Assembly (NCBI GenBank): GCA_012270795.1
Contig: JAAXHO010000093.1
Coordinates: forward strand, 1-53,023
DNA length: 53,023 nt
Direction of reading: 5' to 3'
Origin: Candidatus Poribacteria bacterium
GTDB lineage: Bacteria > Poribacteria > WGA-4E > WGA-3G
The notes under the pieces are model-generated. The model ran no database searches. It saw nothing but the letters and a program-made list of their open reading frames with translations, and was not told the DNA's origin. A program made the translations under genes and the position numbers. Positions 25,179 to 34,116 of this stretch are shown here, piece after piece (positions within the stretch are counted from its first letter, which is position 1; every line of letters starts with the position of its first letter).

Positions 25179-27575
25179 ATGAACCTTATCAACATTCTAA
25201 AACAAGTTGCAACATTTTCACTCCTTGCTTTTATACTGCTTGCAGCCGGTTGGATTCGGGTTCAATCCGTTTCCAATATACCCGAAGGTCAATTTACTTC
25301 AACTGATGCTTACCGTTATGCTCGGGAAGTTGATATTATTTCTGAGTTTGGACAACTGCCGAAACGAGATATGCATCGTTGGTACCCACTTGATAGAGAT
25401 ACTGAGCAGTCCCTAAACCTCTATCCTTATGTTCTCGCTTATGCGCATAGACTGATAACGACATTTTTTCCAAATGTTACCCATTATCAGGTTCAACTCT
25501 TTGCACCTATTGTATGTTTTGTACTTGGTATTGGGGGGCTCTGTATCTTCTTGTATCAGGTATGTGGATTTCGGGTTGCTGTAATTGTCGGGTTGCTCTT
25601 AGCGATTATGCCTGGTTGTGTGGAACGAAGTACTGCTGGTTTCAGCGATAGAGACAGTTGGTGTTGGCTTCTTAGCGTTCTTACCGTTGTTCCCTATATC
25701 TGGAAGGAACAGACAGAGACGATGCGCTACCGATTTCTCGGTGCAGCAGTATCGGGATTATTCATGTTACTCGGGGGGCTTTCTTGGGAGGGATTCGGTG
25801 TTTTCGGTCTCGTGATTCTGGCAGTAGAATTGTGGCGATTTCTCACAACAGAAAGAGAGGAACACTTCACTGAATATCTGATATGGGTTTTGATGTTCGT
25901 GCCGTGGTTCTATCTATTGTCGCCTGCGTATCGGCGTGGTGAAGGTTTTACCACCTATTTAGCACTTCTGGTACTATTTCCTCCCTTGCTACTTTTGGTT
26001 CTCCGTGCATTCCGGCATTTCCTAATTACGCACAAATCTATATCACCGTTTATCCACAAGCATCTTTCGGCACAGACTGTTGCCTTATTGTTATGTGCGG
26101 GATGTTTTGTTGTCGGAATGAGTTATGTTTTTAGTCAGCAAGCTTCTTTCACACAAAACACTGTGCCCTTCAGTAATAATCGCTTGATGCAAACCGTGAC
26201 AGAATTAGAGGCTTATAGTGATAGCGACTGGTACTTTCACTATGGTGGCGTGTTTTTGCTTGCAAGTCTTGGTATAATAGGTGGATGCGCGCGGGCATGG
26301 GGCAAAAAGGGAATAATTTTGGCTATAACATTCTTCCTAATTGTCTTTTCAACATTTTTCAGAGTGTCCTTTTCTTATCTACTGCTACCAATCATTCGGT
26401 TATTTACAGACAGTGTTGAAAATGCAGTTCCTCTTTCACACAATTTGTCTTTCACTATATGTGAATATCTTTTTAATATTACCTTACCATTTACAGCCAT
26501 TACAGCACTCGGTATTGCCTGCACGCGCAAAAAAACTATAAAGAATGAATTGATTTATATTGCAATGGCGGCATGGTTTCTTTTGTGGGTAGGACTTGCA
26601 AGGAACGCAAAACGTTACGATTTCTTTGTTGGTATCTCATTTGCTTTCTTTGCCGCAATTGCTATCTATTCAATATCTAACTACATCAGTGAAAAACTTA
26701 AAGCAAGTGACAGACTTCGCCCCGTACTGAAAACTTGTTTAACTGTTGCCTTGTTAGCAGTACTACTGTTTTTTGAGTACCCTGGCAGTCCCGAATCCGA
26801 TTTTCTCGCGAAACGCGGTATTTTAACCCCGACAGAGCTGCGGGGAGCGATTCCAGGACAGAACAATCCGCAAGGAGTCGCTATGGGAGATGCATTGAAA
26901 TGGATGAAAGCAGAACTTCCAGAAGCGGAAAATGCTGTGATCGCTGCAAATTGGAGCTACGGTAGCCTCCTCAACGTCCTCGGCAGTGTAAAAACCATCA
27001 ACGATCAAGACCATTATATTCAACACTGGATACATCTCTATTCTCGTCATGTTTTCTGTGCACAATCGGAATTAGAAGCCTTGGAATTCCTAAAGCCTCA
27101 CGGTGTAACGCATTTGATGTTAACTGAGTCTGACATCTTAAATGCACATAAAATCTCTTTTGTGGGTAGTAATATAAAAAATGATCGACAATTTCGTTTG
27201 GAAATGATGGGTAACCGCACATTATTAAATAGTCTGTCAAAGTTCAAAATGGAGCCTATCGGTAAAAATGCCTCCATAAAATCTATTGAAATTGACTTTG
27301 CAAAGCCAGTTACCATCACAACGAAATTTAAAGCCGAAAAAGAAATTCCTTTACCGTATATTGCTGTCTCTGAAGAAAAAGAAGTTGAGAGGAATCTTTG
27401 CACAGATCATGAAAACGGTGGAATATTGCATTATTTTGATGAATACACACAACGAGAAGTTGTCTATTATCTAACACCTGTTGGGTGGAATAGTCTTGCT
27501 GTCAAACTATTCTTGCTCGGTATGGTTTTTAATATCCTCTGCCCGTTCAGCAATTTGCACAACGGCAGGCAGTAA
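25179..27575 (+). CDS. STT3/PglB-like oligosaccharyltransferase
   Basis: The 798-residue polytopic membrane protein likely moves a lipid-linked glycan onto protein asparagines at the outer face of the inner membrane. STT3/PglB landmarks appear in order: Asp43 in STDAYRYAR (first acidic metal motif), 'RSTAGFSDRDSWCW' with Asp157/Asp159 (second motif), 'GGLSWEGF', Glu342 in 'QTVTELEAYSDSDW' (external-loop glutamate), and 'RNAKRYDFF'. The soluble C-terminal domain holds NWSYG (591-595) in place of WWDYG. Length and topology fit. The WSYG variant and the lack of neighbouring pgl genes leave some doubt; a GT39-like transferase is the alternative. The 3' end overlaps the convergent O-antigen-ligase-like gene by 69 bases. 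No clear ribosome site precedes the ATG. Confidence 0.8.
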   Translation: MNLINILKQVATFSLLAFILLAAGWIRVQSVSNIPEGQFTSTDAYRYAREVDIISEFGQLPKRDMHRWYPLDRDTEQSLNLYPYVLAYAHRLITTFFPNVTHYQVQLFAPIVCFVLGIGGLCIFLYQVCGFRVAVIVGLLLAIMPGCVERSTAGFSDRDSWCWLLSVLTVVPYIWKEQTETMRYRFLGAAVSGLFMLLGGLSWEGFGVFGLVILAVELWRFLTTEREEHFTEYLIWVLMFVPWFYLLSPAYRRGEGFTTYLALLVLFPPLLLLVLRAFRHFLITHKSISPFIHKHLSAQTVALLLCAGCFVVGMSYVFSQQASFTQNTVPFSNNRLMQTVTELEAYSDSDWYFHYGGVFLLASLGIIGGCARAWGKKGIILAITFFLIVFSTFFRVSFSYLLLPIIRLFTDSVENAVPLSHNLSFTICEYLFNITLPFTAITALGIACTRKKTIKNELIYIAMAAWFLLWVGLARNAKRYDFFVGISFAFFAAIAIYSISNYISEKLKASDRLRPVLKTCLTVALLAVLLFFEYPGSPESDFLAKRGILTPTELRGAIPGQNNPQGVAMGDALKWMKAELPEAENAVIAANWSYGSLLNVLGSVKTINDQDHYIQHWIHLYSRHVFCAQSELEALEFLKPHGVTHLMLTESDILNAHKISFVGSNIKNDRQFRLEMMGNRTLLNSLSKFKMEPIGKNASIKSIEIDFAKPVTITTKFKAEKEIPLPYIAVSEEKEVERNLCTDHENGGILHYFDEYTQREVVYYLTPVGWNSLAVKLFLLGMVFNILCPFSNLHNGRQ

Positions 27576-28901
27576 ACCGTATATCCCCCAGAAAGGTACA
27601 CCGATAGCATCACCATTCAGTAGGTTATTCACAACGAAATGCACCATCAATGAGATTTCTGCTGCCATAAGACCAATAATAATTGAACGGTAAAACCCAT
27701 CATCAATTCGTTTGATAGCACGAAATCCGTATATAAGAAACGCGAGGTTAAGCCATAGCCAAACGACTAAACCGATACTACCCATTTCTGCCATAACTTG
27801 AAGATATTCACTGTGTGCACCTAATTGAAACTGAGCAATATAGCTGCCGACAAGCGCAACATCCTCCTCATATAGCATGCCAAATGCACCATAGCCTTTT
27901 CCTAAAATTGGACTATCAAGGAACATTGATATCGATTGTCCCCAACGTAACAAGCGTGCTCGATTGGATGCGTAGTCAAAATCCACCGTCGTTGAAATCC
28001 TATCCAAAACTGCACTATACACCCCCGGCAAACTCAAACATATCAGCAAGATAACACCCACAGTCCCAACGAATAGTATCTTTTTATGTGTAAAACCTTT
28101 GCCCAACTGCAACAACATAAATCCAACGGCAACGATGACTGACAACCATACCCCACGAGAAAAACACATGATAAGTCCCACTCCGAAGCATATAAGCCAA
28201 CCCACCCACATAACGCGGTCGTATTTCTGATTGTCAAATAGCAGACGGCTCAGACAAATTAGAAAGAAAACCGCAGTAAATGATCCGTAAACAGAATAAT
28301 TCGTGAACGGTGAACTCCGATACGCACTTGTCCACTGCCATTCGTCAATATGGTAAAACAGCACAATAACTGTCCACACAATAGCAATTGCGGCACTTGG
28401 AAATGAAGCAAAAAATAGACGATTCAGACTCTGACGATGCTGGACTAAATCATAGACGACTAAGCTGAACATTACGTAAGTAGAATATCTGACTGCCCCT
28501 TTCAATGTGCCAAAAAGATTAGGTGTGTTAATCGCAGATAGGAACGTAACGAAGATAAATAAACACAGAGGCAAAAGAAATGGAAAGGTAGGCGTGCGTT
28601 GCTGTTTACCAAGCGCAAAATCCAAAATCTTCTTTAGCAAATAGACTGCACAAAACATCCCTAACAGGGGTTCGGTAGGTGTCTGTATCTCAAGGAGATT
28701 GGGTATGATATAACGGAATGAAAACGGCAAACAGATTAACAACACATAGAGTGCCAATTCCATCCCAATAAATACAAAGGCACCAGTTGCAGCTAATAGA
28801 CAGAGAACAGTAAGCGGCGTTTCAGAAAAGTAGCCAACGATTGTCCCCAACACGATGCAAACTGCAAATGGTAAGATACGGTATGCTTGTTTAAAGGACA
28901 T
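27507..28901 (-). CDS. O-antigen ligase/polymerase (WaaL/Wzy-like) membrane protein
   Basis: The protein has about 464 residues from the Met at 28901 (MSFKQAYRILPF). An upstream in-frame start at 28964 would overlap the preceding gene. It has about ten membrane segments and the large periplasmic loop typical of WaaL/Wzy, with 'AHSEYLQVMAEMGSIGLVVWLW' matching the conserved H-x-x-Y/L...E-x-G motif. Such enzymes join or polymerise undecaprenyl-linked O-glycans. It overlaps the STT3-like gene tail to tail, and a beta-barrel candidate lies directly upstream on the same strand. Whether it acts on LPS, a capsule or protein glycans cannot be told. Confidence 0.83.
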   Translation of the reverse strand: MSFKQAYRILPFAVCIVLGTIVGYFSETPLTVLCLLAATGAFVFIGMELALYVLLICLPFSFRYIIPNLLEIQTPTEPLLGMFCAVYLLKKILDFALGKQQRTPTFPFLLPLCLFIFVTFLSAINTPNLFGTLKGAVRYSTYVMFSLVVYDLVQHRQSLNRLFFASFPSAAIAIVWTVIVLFYHIDEWQWTSAYRSSPFTNYSVYGSFTAVFFLICLSRLLFDNQKYDRVMWVGWLICFGVGLIMCFSRGVWLSVIVAVGFMLLQLGKGFTHKKILFVGTVGVILLICLSLPGVYSAVLDRISTTVDFDYASNRARLLRWGQSISMFLDSPILGKGYGAFGMLYEEDVALVGSYIAQFQLGAHSEYLQVMAEMGSIGLVVWLWLNLAFLIYGFRAIKRIDDGFYRSIIIGLMAAEISLMVHFVVNNLLNGDAIGVPFWGIYGLLPAVVQIAERAEDIKNHTEQE

Positions 28902-28914
28902 GTTTTCATACAGA

Positions 28915-29670
28915 TTAAAATTGGGTTCTGACTCCCATTCCGATAGCGGTTCCATCCAAAACAATACTCAAAGGTACAGTACCTGTAGTTTCAACGGTTT
29001 TTAAAATCCTTTTTAATTCAAAGGAGACATAAGCATTATTGCCAAATTTTGCAAGTGTGTCTGTTTTTGATTGCCATTGAAACAGATCAATACCTACGAT
29101 AACGTAACCTGTTGCACTAATAGTACGATTTGAAAGGACGATACCTTGTTCACCAAGTATTTCAACAACATTCCCATGAAAATTCGCTCTCAAAATACCG
29201 AAACCGGCTCCTAAATAAACAGGTAAATATTGATTTAGTAGTACAGGACGATATAAAAGTTGATATGAAAATGGGACAAGTGTTGTCGTGAGAGTGAGTG
29301 GGTTAGGTGCTGCGGTTTGAAGTGCTGTACGCCAATAGCCAATTTCAAACCGCGAATCAATTTCAGGTCTGTGCTGAAAAACTGCTGAAAGTGTTGGCAT
29401 AATTGCTACGGGGGCATTTTTTACACCAACATTCTGAAGAAAATTAGTCAGATCACCTAACTGCGGTTTGTAAGAATAGACTACGAATTGAAAAGAAGAA
29501 GTTTGTATGTTATGTTCCCAGAAATTGTTACTGTTGGTTGATGGGTTTGGCTCCTGTGCATCACTGGTATCGGTAATTGTCAGAATAGAAATAGAAATAA
29601 AACAAGAAACGATCACTATAAAAATAAAATACTTATTGTGTTTATGTATTTTATAGACCATTTTCTGCAT
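28915..29670 (-). CDS. Probable outer-membrane beta-barrel protein
   Basis: The 251-residue protein begins with a hydrophobic signal segment (YFIFIVIVSCFISISILTI). Alternating-residue strands rich in Tyr, Phe and Val follow, such as 'YQLLYRPVLLNQYLPVYLGAGFGIL' and 'TGYVIVGIDLFQW'. It ends in 'GMGVRTQF', with the terminal aromatic typical of proteins inserted by BamA. No named family is recognised. It starts 99 bases after the OmpA-like lipoprotein gene on the same strand, with a terminator between them, and its stop lies 13 bases before the ligase-like gene. An envelope role is likely; function unknown. Confidence 0.7.
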   Translation of the reverse strand: MQKMVYKIHKHNKYFIFIVIVSCFISISILTITDTSDAQEPNPSTNSNNFWEHNIQTSSFQFVVYSYKPQLGDLTNFLQNVGVKNAPVAIMPTLSAVFQHRPEIDSRFEIGYWRTALQTAAPNPLTLTTTLVPFSYQLLYRPVLLNQYLPVYLGAGFGILRANFHGNVVEILGEQGIVLSNRTISATGYVIVGIDLFQWQSKTDTLAKFGNNAYVSFELKRILKTVETTGTVPLSIVLDGTAIGMGVRTQF

Positions 29671-29697
29671 CCCTGTTACAAGATAATACCTAAAAAT

Positions 29698-29725
29698 TTA
29701 GGATGTCCGAAAAAGGACATCCTAA
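29698..29725 (-). terminator. Intrinsic terminator of the OmpA-like lipoprotein gene
   Basis: TTAGGATGTCC and GGACATCCTAA are perfect 11-bp arms around GAAAAA. On the minus strand the stem is followed by AATTTTTAGG. It lies 44 bases past the lipoprotein stop codon. Confidence 0.75.
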
Positions 29726-29768
29726 TGTCGTTAGTTGGAAAAATAAGTACAAGAAGTTTGTTGAAAAC

Positions 29769-30644
29769 TTACATCATTGAACTTGTTGGGTTAAGAATAA
29801 TCTCAACGCGCCGATTCATTGCTCTTCCTGCAGATGTATTCTGCGGTGCTACCGGTTCAGTATGTGCTTTCCCAACGGCTTTAATCCTTGCAGCGTCAAT
29901 ACCTTTATCTTTCAGGTATTTGGCAGCAGCGTTTGCTCTTGATTGAGACAAATCCCAATTGCTCTTGTGTCCGCCACTAAGCACAGGCGTTCCATCTGCA
30001 TGCCCGACGACAAGTACTTCAGCTTCTGGATTTTCCATTATCTGCCCAACGATGCCATCCAGCATTTCCATCCCTTCTTTAGACAACCTTGTGTGACCAC
30101 TTTTAAAATTAACGGTAACCAAGAGTGTAGGTTTATTTGCAACTTCAGCTTTAAGTTCTGAGATGTCCTCTAATATAGAGGCGATTTGTGTCATGACTTT
30201 TTTCAAGTCAATATCTTGTGCCTTCAGAGCATTTGCAAGATTCATCACCTCTTTCTGTATCTTTGCATCCTCTGCTTTGGCAAATTCATTTGATTTGTTA
30301 CCAAGCATATCAATTTCTTTAGATAGGGCTGCCCGCAGTTTTGCGTCATTTTCTTTTGCTTTTTGGTCAGCAGCAGCGATAGTGTCGGCATCTCCTTGCT
30401 GTGAAGCAGCTATAGCCTCATCTTTTGCCGTTGAGATGGCCTCCATCGTTGCTTTGTTGTTCTGATCAACCTTTCCTTCAAGCTTGGTAATTTTAGTATT
30501 GATTTCTGTATTGGATTGGTTAATTGCGGCTACATGTTGATCTTTCCACATATTGAACTCTTCTTCGTTCATCTTTCCGCATCCGATCACGGTAATACAA
30601 ACAACCAAAAGAGCTGCAATGGTAAATGTTCCTCTGATATTCAT
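29769..30644 (-). CDS. OmpA-family peptidoglycan-binding lipoprotein
   Basis: The 291-residue protein has a lipobox (VIGC, Cys22), so it is probably anchored by lipid to the outer membrane. Residues 30-165 form a long helical coiled-coil region rich in Ala, Lys, Glu and Asn. Residues 175-288 are an OmpA-like domain that binds peptidoglycan: 'VVGHADGTPVLSGGHKSNWDLSQSRANAAAKYLKDKG', then 'ARIKAVGKAHTEPVAPQNTSAGRAMNRRVEIIL'. The Asp and Arg that contact diaminopimelate in the family are visible. It differs from Pal by the long spacer, which may span the periplasm. The divergent dehydrogenase gene starts about 400 bases upstream. Confidence 0.9.
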   Translation of the reverse strand: MNIRGTFTIAALLVVCITVIGCGKMNEEEFNMWKDQHVAAINQSNTEINTKITKLEGKVDQNNKATMEAISTAKDEAIAASQQGDADTIAAADQKAKENDAKLRAALSKEIDMLGNKSNEFAKAEDAKIQKEVMNLANALKAQDIDLKKVMTQIASILEDISELKAEVANKPTLLVTVNFKSGHTRLSKEGMEMLDGIVGQIMENPEAEVLVVGHADGTPVLSGGHKSNWDLSQSRANAAAKYLKDKGIDAARIKAVGKAHTEPVAPQNTSAGRAMNRRVEIILNPTSSMM

Positions 30645-30950
30645 GGAATTCCTCCAAATTAATTATTGATGGGTAAACTGAGTATTCAAATTATTTCACA
30701 ATATCTGCGTTATAATAGTTTAACACAATTTAGGTTTTAATTCAAAAAAAATTGTTATTGTATATTAACCTAAGTTGTTACCTACAAGATTTTAAACATG
30801 CAGACACCGTTTTTAATAGTGCATAATACAGTTTTCGCAAGTTTTGGTGGCAACTTAGATTATATTACTATAACATGAAACATAACGCATGTGCAGTATA
30901 TTTGGACAAACATTAACAACCAAAAATCGTTACAATTCTTTAGAAAAATG

Positions 30951-30979
30951 TTGACAATAAAAATCAACTTTTATACAAT
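30951..30979 (+). promoter_or_regulatory. Sigma-70 promoter of the Gfo/Idh/MocA gene
   Basis: TTGACA (30951-30956), 17-base spacer, TACAAT (30974-30979), followed after about 50 bases by AAGGAGG and the ATG at 31041. The rest of 30645-30950 is AT-rich with no gene. Confidence 0.75.
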
Positions 30980-31040
30980 TCCTAATATGGCTTGTGTAAA
31001 CTCTTATTGAACGAAGGAAATTTCTTCTAAGGAGGCTTTC

Positions 31041-32213
31041 ATGGCGGAACGAATTAAAATGGGTTTGGTCGGATGTGGTGGAATGTCCGGTGCCCACATG
31101 AATGGATATCGTGAGTTGTGGTCAAAAGAATTGAAAGAATATGAAATTATCGCTGCATGTGATATTGAAAAAGGGAGGGCTGAACAACGGGCAAATCAAG
31201 CGTACGAGTTTCAAGGCGGTACAAAACCGGCAGTATATACAGACCTTGACGAGATGCTTGATAAGCATCCCGATTTAGATTGCGTTGATATATGTGCATT
31301 GCATAGAGCTCATCATGTTCTTGCTGTACCAGCATTGGAAGCAGGGAAGCATGTAATTATCGAAAAACCTTTTGGTGTAACGATGCGGGCATGTAAACTG
31401 ATGATGGAAGCGGCTGATCGTAATAACAAAATAATTTCTGTTGCTGAAAACTATCGTTTAGCGAGGATTCAACGCACCCGCAGCTGGGCAATTGCACAAG
31501 GACGTATTGGCGAACCCCGTATGTTCTTTTGGATTGAAGTGGGTGAAGCGTTAGGTAAATGGGGTTGGCGAAACTTTAAGATGGATGCTGGCGGCGGTTG
31601 GGCATTAGACGGGGGTGTTCATTTTACGGATCTGATGCGATATATACTCGGTTTAGAAGCTGAAGAAGTATATGCAATCAATAAGGCTTATGAACCTTAC
31701 CGCTACGATAATGCTGGTGCCCGTGAAGGTGGCTATTCGGTTGATGTTGAAGACGCAATGATAGCAACCATAAAGTTCGAACAAGGTGTAACTGCACAAT
31801 GGACCTGGGTCGGTTCTGCCCCAGCACACGGGTTCGGTCAACACACAATCTACGGAAGCGAAGGTGCTCTTGACTGGGGAAGGGGATTAATCCCTCGCGG
31901 TGGTGAAGCAATTTCTAATGACGATCTGATGAAAGAATTTACTGAGAATCTCTCTGATGAAGAGAAGGAATACTACTTCCCAGCTGGCATTGGGGACACA
32001 GTAGCGATTGAGTTGAAATACTTTGCAGATGCAATAAAAACTGGTGGAAAACCGGAAGTAGATGCAGTTGAAGGGATGCGATCCCAAGCCATCTGTATGG
32101 CTGCTTATGAATCCGGCTATTGGGGACGACCTGTCACAATTGCAGAAATAGAAAACTGTGAACTTGAAGGATACCAGAAGGAGATAAATGATCATTTAGG
32201 AATAAGTGATTAA
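31041..32213 (+). CDS. Gfo/Idh/MocA family oxidoreductase
   Basis: The 390-residue cytoplasmic NAD(P)-dependent enzyme acts on sugars, sugar acids or inositols. The Rossmann motif is VGCGGMSGAH (residues 10-19), and the family EKP motif with its catalytic Lys is at 108-110 (IIEKPFG). 'MDAGGGWALDGGVHFTDLMRYILG' follows, with the substrate-site His. The C-terminal half is the beta-sheet substrate domain. AAGGAGG lies just before the ATG, and a good promoter is upstream. An enolase-superfamily enzyme follows 187 bases later, consistent with a sugar-acid pathway, but the substrate is unknown. Confidence 0.93.
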   Translation: MAERIKMGLVGCGGMSGAHMNGYRELWSKELKEYEIIAACDIEKGRAEQRANQAYEFQGGTKPAVYTDLDEMLDKHPDLDCVDICALHRAHHVLAVPALEAGKHVIIEKPFGVTMRACKLMMEAADRNNKIISVAENYRLARIQRTRSWAIAQGRIGEPRMFFWIEVGEALGKWGWRNFKMDAGGGWALDGGVHFTDLMRYILGLEAEEVYAINKAYEPYRYDNAGAREGGYSVDVEDAMIATIKFEQGVTAQWTWVGSAPAHGFGQHTIYGSEGALDWGRGLIPRGGEAISNDDLMKEFTENLSDEEKEYYFPAGIGDTVAIELKYFADAIKTGGKPEVDAVEGMRSQAICMAAYESGYWGRPVTIAEIENCELEGYQKEINDHLGISD

Positions 32214-32400
32214 AAAAAAGTAAAACAATAAGGGTGGAATATCTGTCATATTGGATTAGACCGATTTCAGAAATTATTATTTCAATGCTGCAAGACTCGG
32301 TGATAATCTATTTAGGATATATATTCTCACCCTTAAACTATTTAACGAAAAAATAAGAAATTTATACAAAGTTAATTTCTCTACATACAATATACAAATT

Positions 32401-33753
32401 ATGCCAAAACCTACAGATATACGAATACTTGATGTTCAATACGATTTTGAAAAACATCAATACCGTACTCCGCTAAAGTTTGGTGGAGTCCCAACAGATC
32501 ACTGTGTCCTTTTTAATGTTCGCATACAGGTGCAAACATTAAGTGGTCACGAAGCAGAAGGTAAAGGTTCTATGCCGCTTGGAAATGTTTGGGCATTTCC
32601 GCCTCGTTTTGTACCATTTGAACAAAGCCTTTCAGCAATGATAAACATTGCTGAAATAGCAGTTGAAACAACACGTATATGCAATCTTATAGCACATTCA
32701 CTTGAATTCTCTGAGATACTTGAACCCCAATTCTTACAAATCGCAGACGAATTATCTCAAACAATGGAACTAGCTACACCCATCCCTAAACTGTGTACTG
32801 TCGTCACAACAAGTCCAATTGATGCAGCTATTCACGACGCGTTCGGTAAGGCTAACCGAATAAACAGTTACAACGGATTGGACGAAGATTATGTCCAAAG
32901 AGATCTCTCACATTTTTTAGATAATCAGTTTACAGGCAAATATCTTGACCAGTATACATCTCGCCATCCAAAACCTGACATGCCAATCTATCACCTAATT
33001 GGTGCATTAGATCCTCTCACAGATGCGGATATCTCTGAACGACTTAATGATGGATTACCCGAAACTCTTTCTGAGTGGATCGTTGCTGATGGGTTGACGC
33101 ATCTAAAGATAAAACTAAACGGTGATGATCTTGAATGGGATGTATCTCGTGTTCTTGATATAGACAAGATCACAGCAGAAACACAAGCATGGAGAGGGGT
33201 CAAGACATGGTATTACTCCGCAGATTTCAATGAGACATGTCAAAATGTCGAGTATCTTTTGGAGTTTCTTCATCGCATTCAGGAAGAAGAACCTAAAGCA
33301 TTCGACCGACTAGCTTATATTGAGCAACCTACGGATCGCAACCTTGAAACCCACCCAGAAAACAAGATGCACAAAGCAGCCAAGGTAAAGCCAGTTGTTA
33401 TTGATGAATCACTTACTGACTTTGAAACACTCCTATTAGCACGCGATCAGGGATATTCTGGTGTTGCTTTAAAAGCGTGTAAGGGACAATCACAAGCATT
33501 GCTGATGGGGGCGGCAGCACAAGAATTTGGTATGTTCCTTGCTGTACAAGATTTAACCTGCCCAGGCGCATCGTTTTTACATTCTGCAGGACTTGCTGCG
33601 CGTATTCGTGGAGTTACTGCCATTGAAGGAAATGCCCGTCAATTTTGCCCATCCGCAAATGATGGTTGGCGGGATGTATATCCTGAAATATTCAACATTA
33701 CGGATGGTACTGTAGGAACACAGATCCTTACTGCTCATGGACTTGGTCACTGA
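32401..33753 (+). CDS. Enolase-superfamily enzyme (mandelate racemase/MLE type)
   Basis: The 450-residue enzyme would remove a proton alpha to a carboxylate, using Mg2+. The barrel motif HLKIKLNG gives Lys236/Lys238. The metal ligands appear in order as Asp275 (YYSADFNE), Glu308 (AYIEQPTDR) and Asp335/Glu336 (VVIDESLTD). Lys358 in GVALKACKGQ completes the second catalytic side, as in the muconate lactonizing/dipeptide epimerase subgroup. The N-terminal capping domain is longer than usual, about 190 residues. Neighbouring sugar and nucleoside genes suggest carbohydrate-acid dehydration or epimerisation. Its last 26 bases overlap the convergent hypothetical gene. No clear ribosome site precedes ATG 32401. 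Confidence 0.88.
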   Translation: MPKPTDIRILDVQYDFEKHQYRTPLKFGGVPTDHCVLFNVRIQVQTLSGHEAEGKGSMPLGNVWAFPPRFVPFEQSLSAMINIAEIAVETTRICNLIAHSLEFSEILEPQFLQIADELSQTMELATPIPKLCTVVTTSPIDAAIHDAFGKANRINSYNGLDEDYVQRDLSHFLDNQFTGKYLDQYTSRHPKPDMPIYHLIGALDPLTDADISERLNDGLPETLSEWIVADGLTHLKIKLNGDDLEWDVSRVLDIDKITAETQAWRGVKTWYYSADFNETCQNVEYLLEFLHRIQEEEPKAFDRLAYIEQPTDRNLETHPENKMHKAAKVKPVVIDESLTDFETLLLARDQGYSGVALKACKGQSQALLMGAAAQEFGMFLAVQDLTCPGASFLHSAGLAARIRGVTAIEGNARQFCPSANDGWRDVYPEIFNITDGTVGTQILTAHGLGH

Positions 33754-34084
33754 CGTTTAGTAAATCAGATTCCTCATTTGTAACAGAAATGTTGGTCACC
33801 ACATTTCGTTGGTCTGGGTGGCGGACAGGAAAATCTGTTATTGTTTCGTTGATCAAATCCTTCACTACCGACTTTATATTATCAAACGGAATACATTCCA
33901 ACACAATGATTGCGGAATGCTTTGATGGTTCTATAATAAAAGTCAATCCATAACGTATTCCTAAATGCATTAACTCTGGTTCAATGGTGATTGTTATTTG
34001 TCTACGTTCCTGTTCCGTAATGAAATAACTATCTATGATGAAGTGGGTGTGAATCCAAGCTTCTCTTTCTTCAATGATTTTCAT
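33728..34084 (-). CDS. Conserved-looking small protein, function unknown
   Basis: The 118-residue frame lies 32 bases downstream of the nucleoside hydrolase gene on the same strand, so it is probably part of that transcript. It contains alternating strand-like segments (QITITIEPELMHLGIRYGLTFIIEP, SAIIVLECIPF) and an acidic C-terminus, with no signal peptide or known motif. Its 3' end overlaps the convergent enolase-superfamily gene by 26 bases. Codon content looks like its neighbours, so I consider it real but cannot name it. Confidence 0.6.
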   Translation of the reverse strand: MKIIEEREAWIHTHFIIDSYFITEQERRQITITIEPELMHLGIRYGLTFIIEPSKHSAIIVLECIPFDNIKSVVKDLINETITDFPVRHPDQRNVVTNISVTNEESDLLNVSDQVHEQ

Positions 34085-34116
34085 AATAATACACGGTACA
34101 AAGAAATAAAATACCT

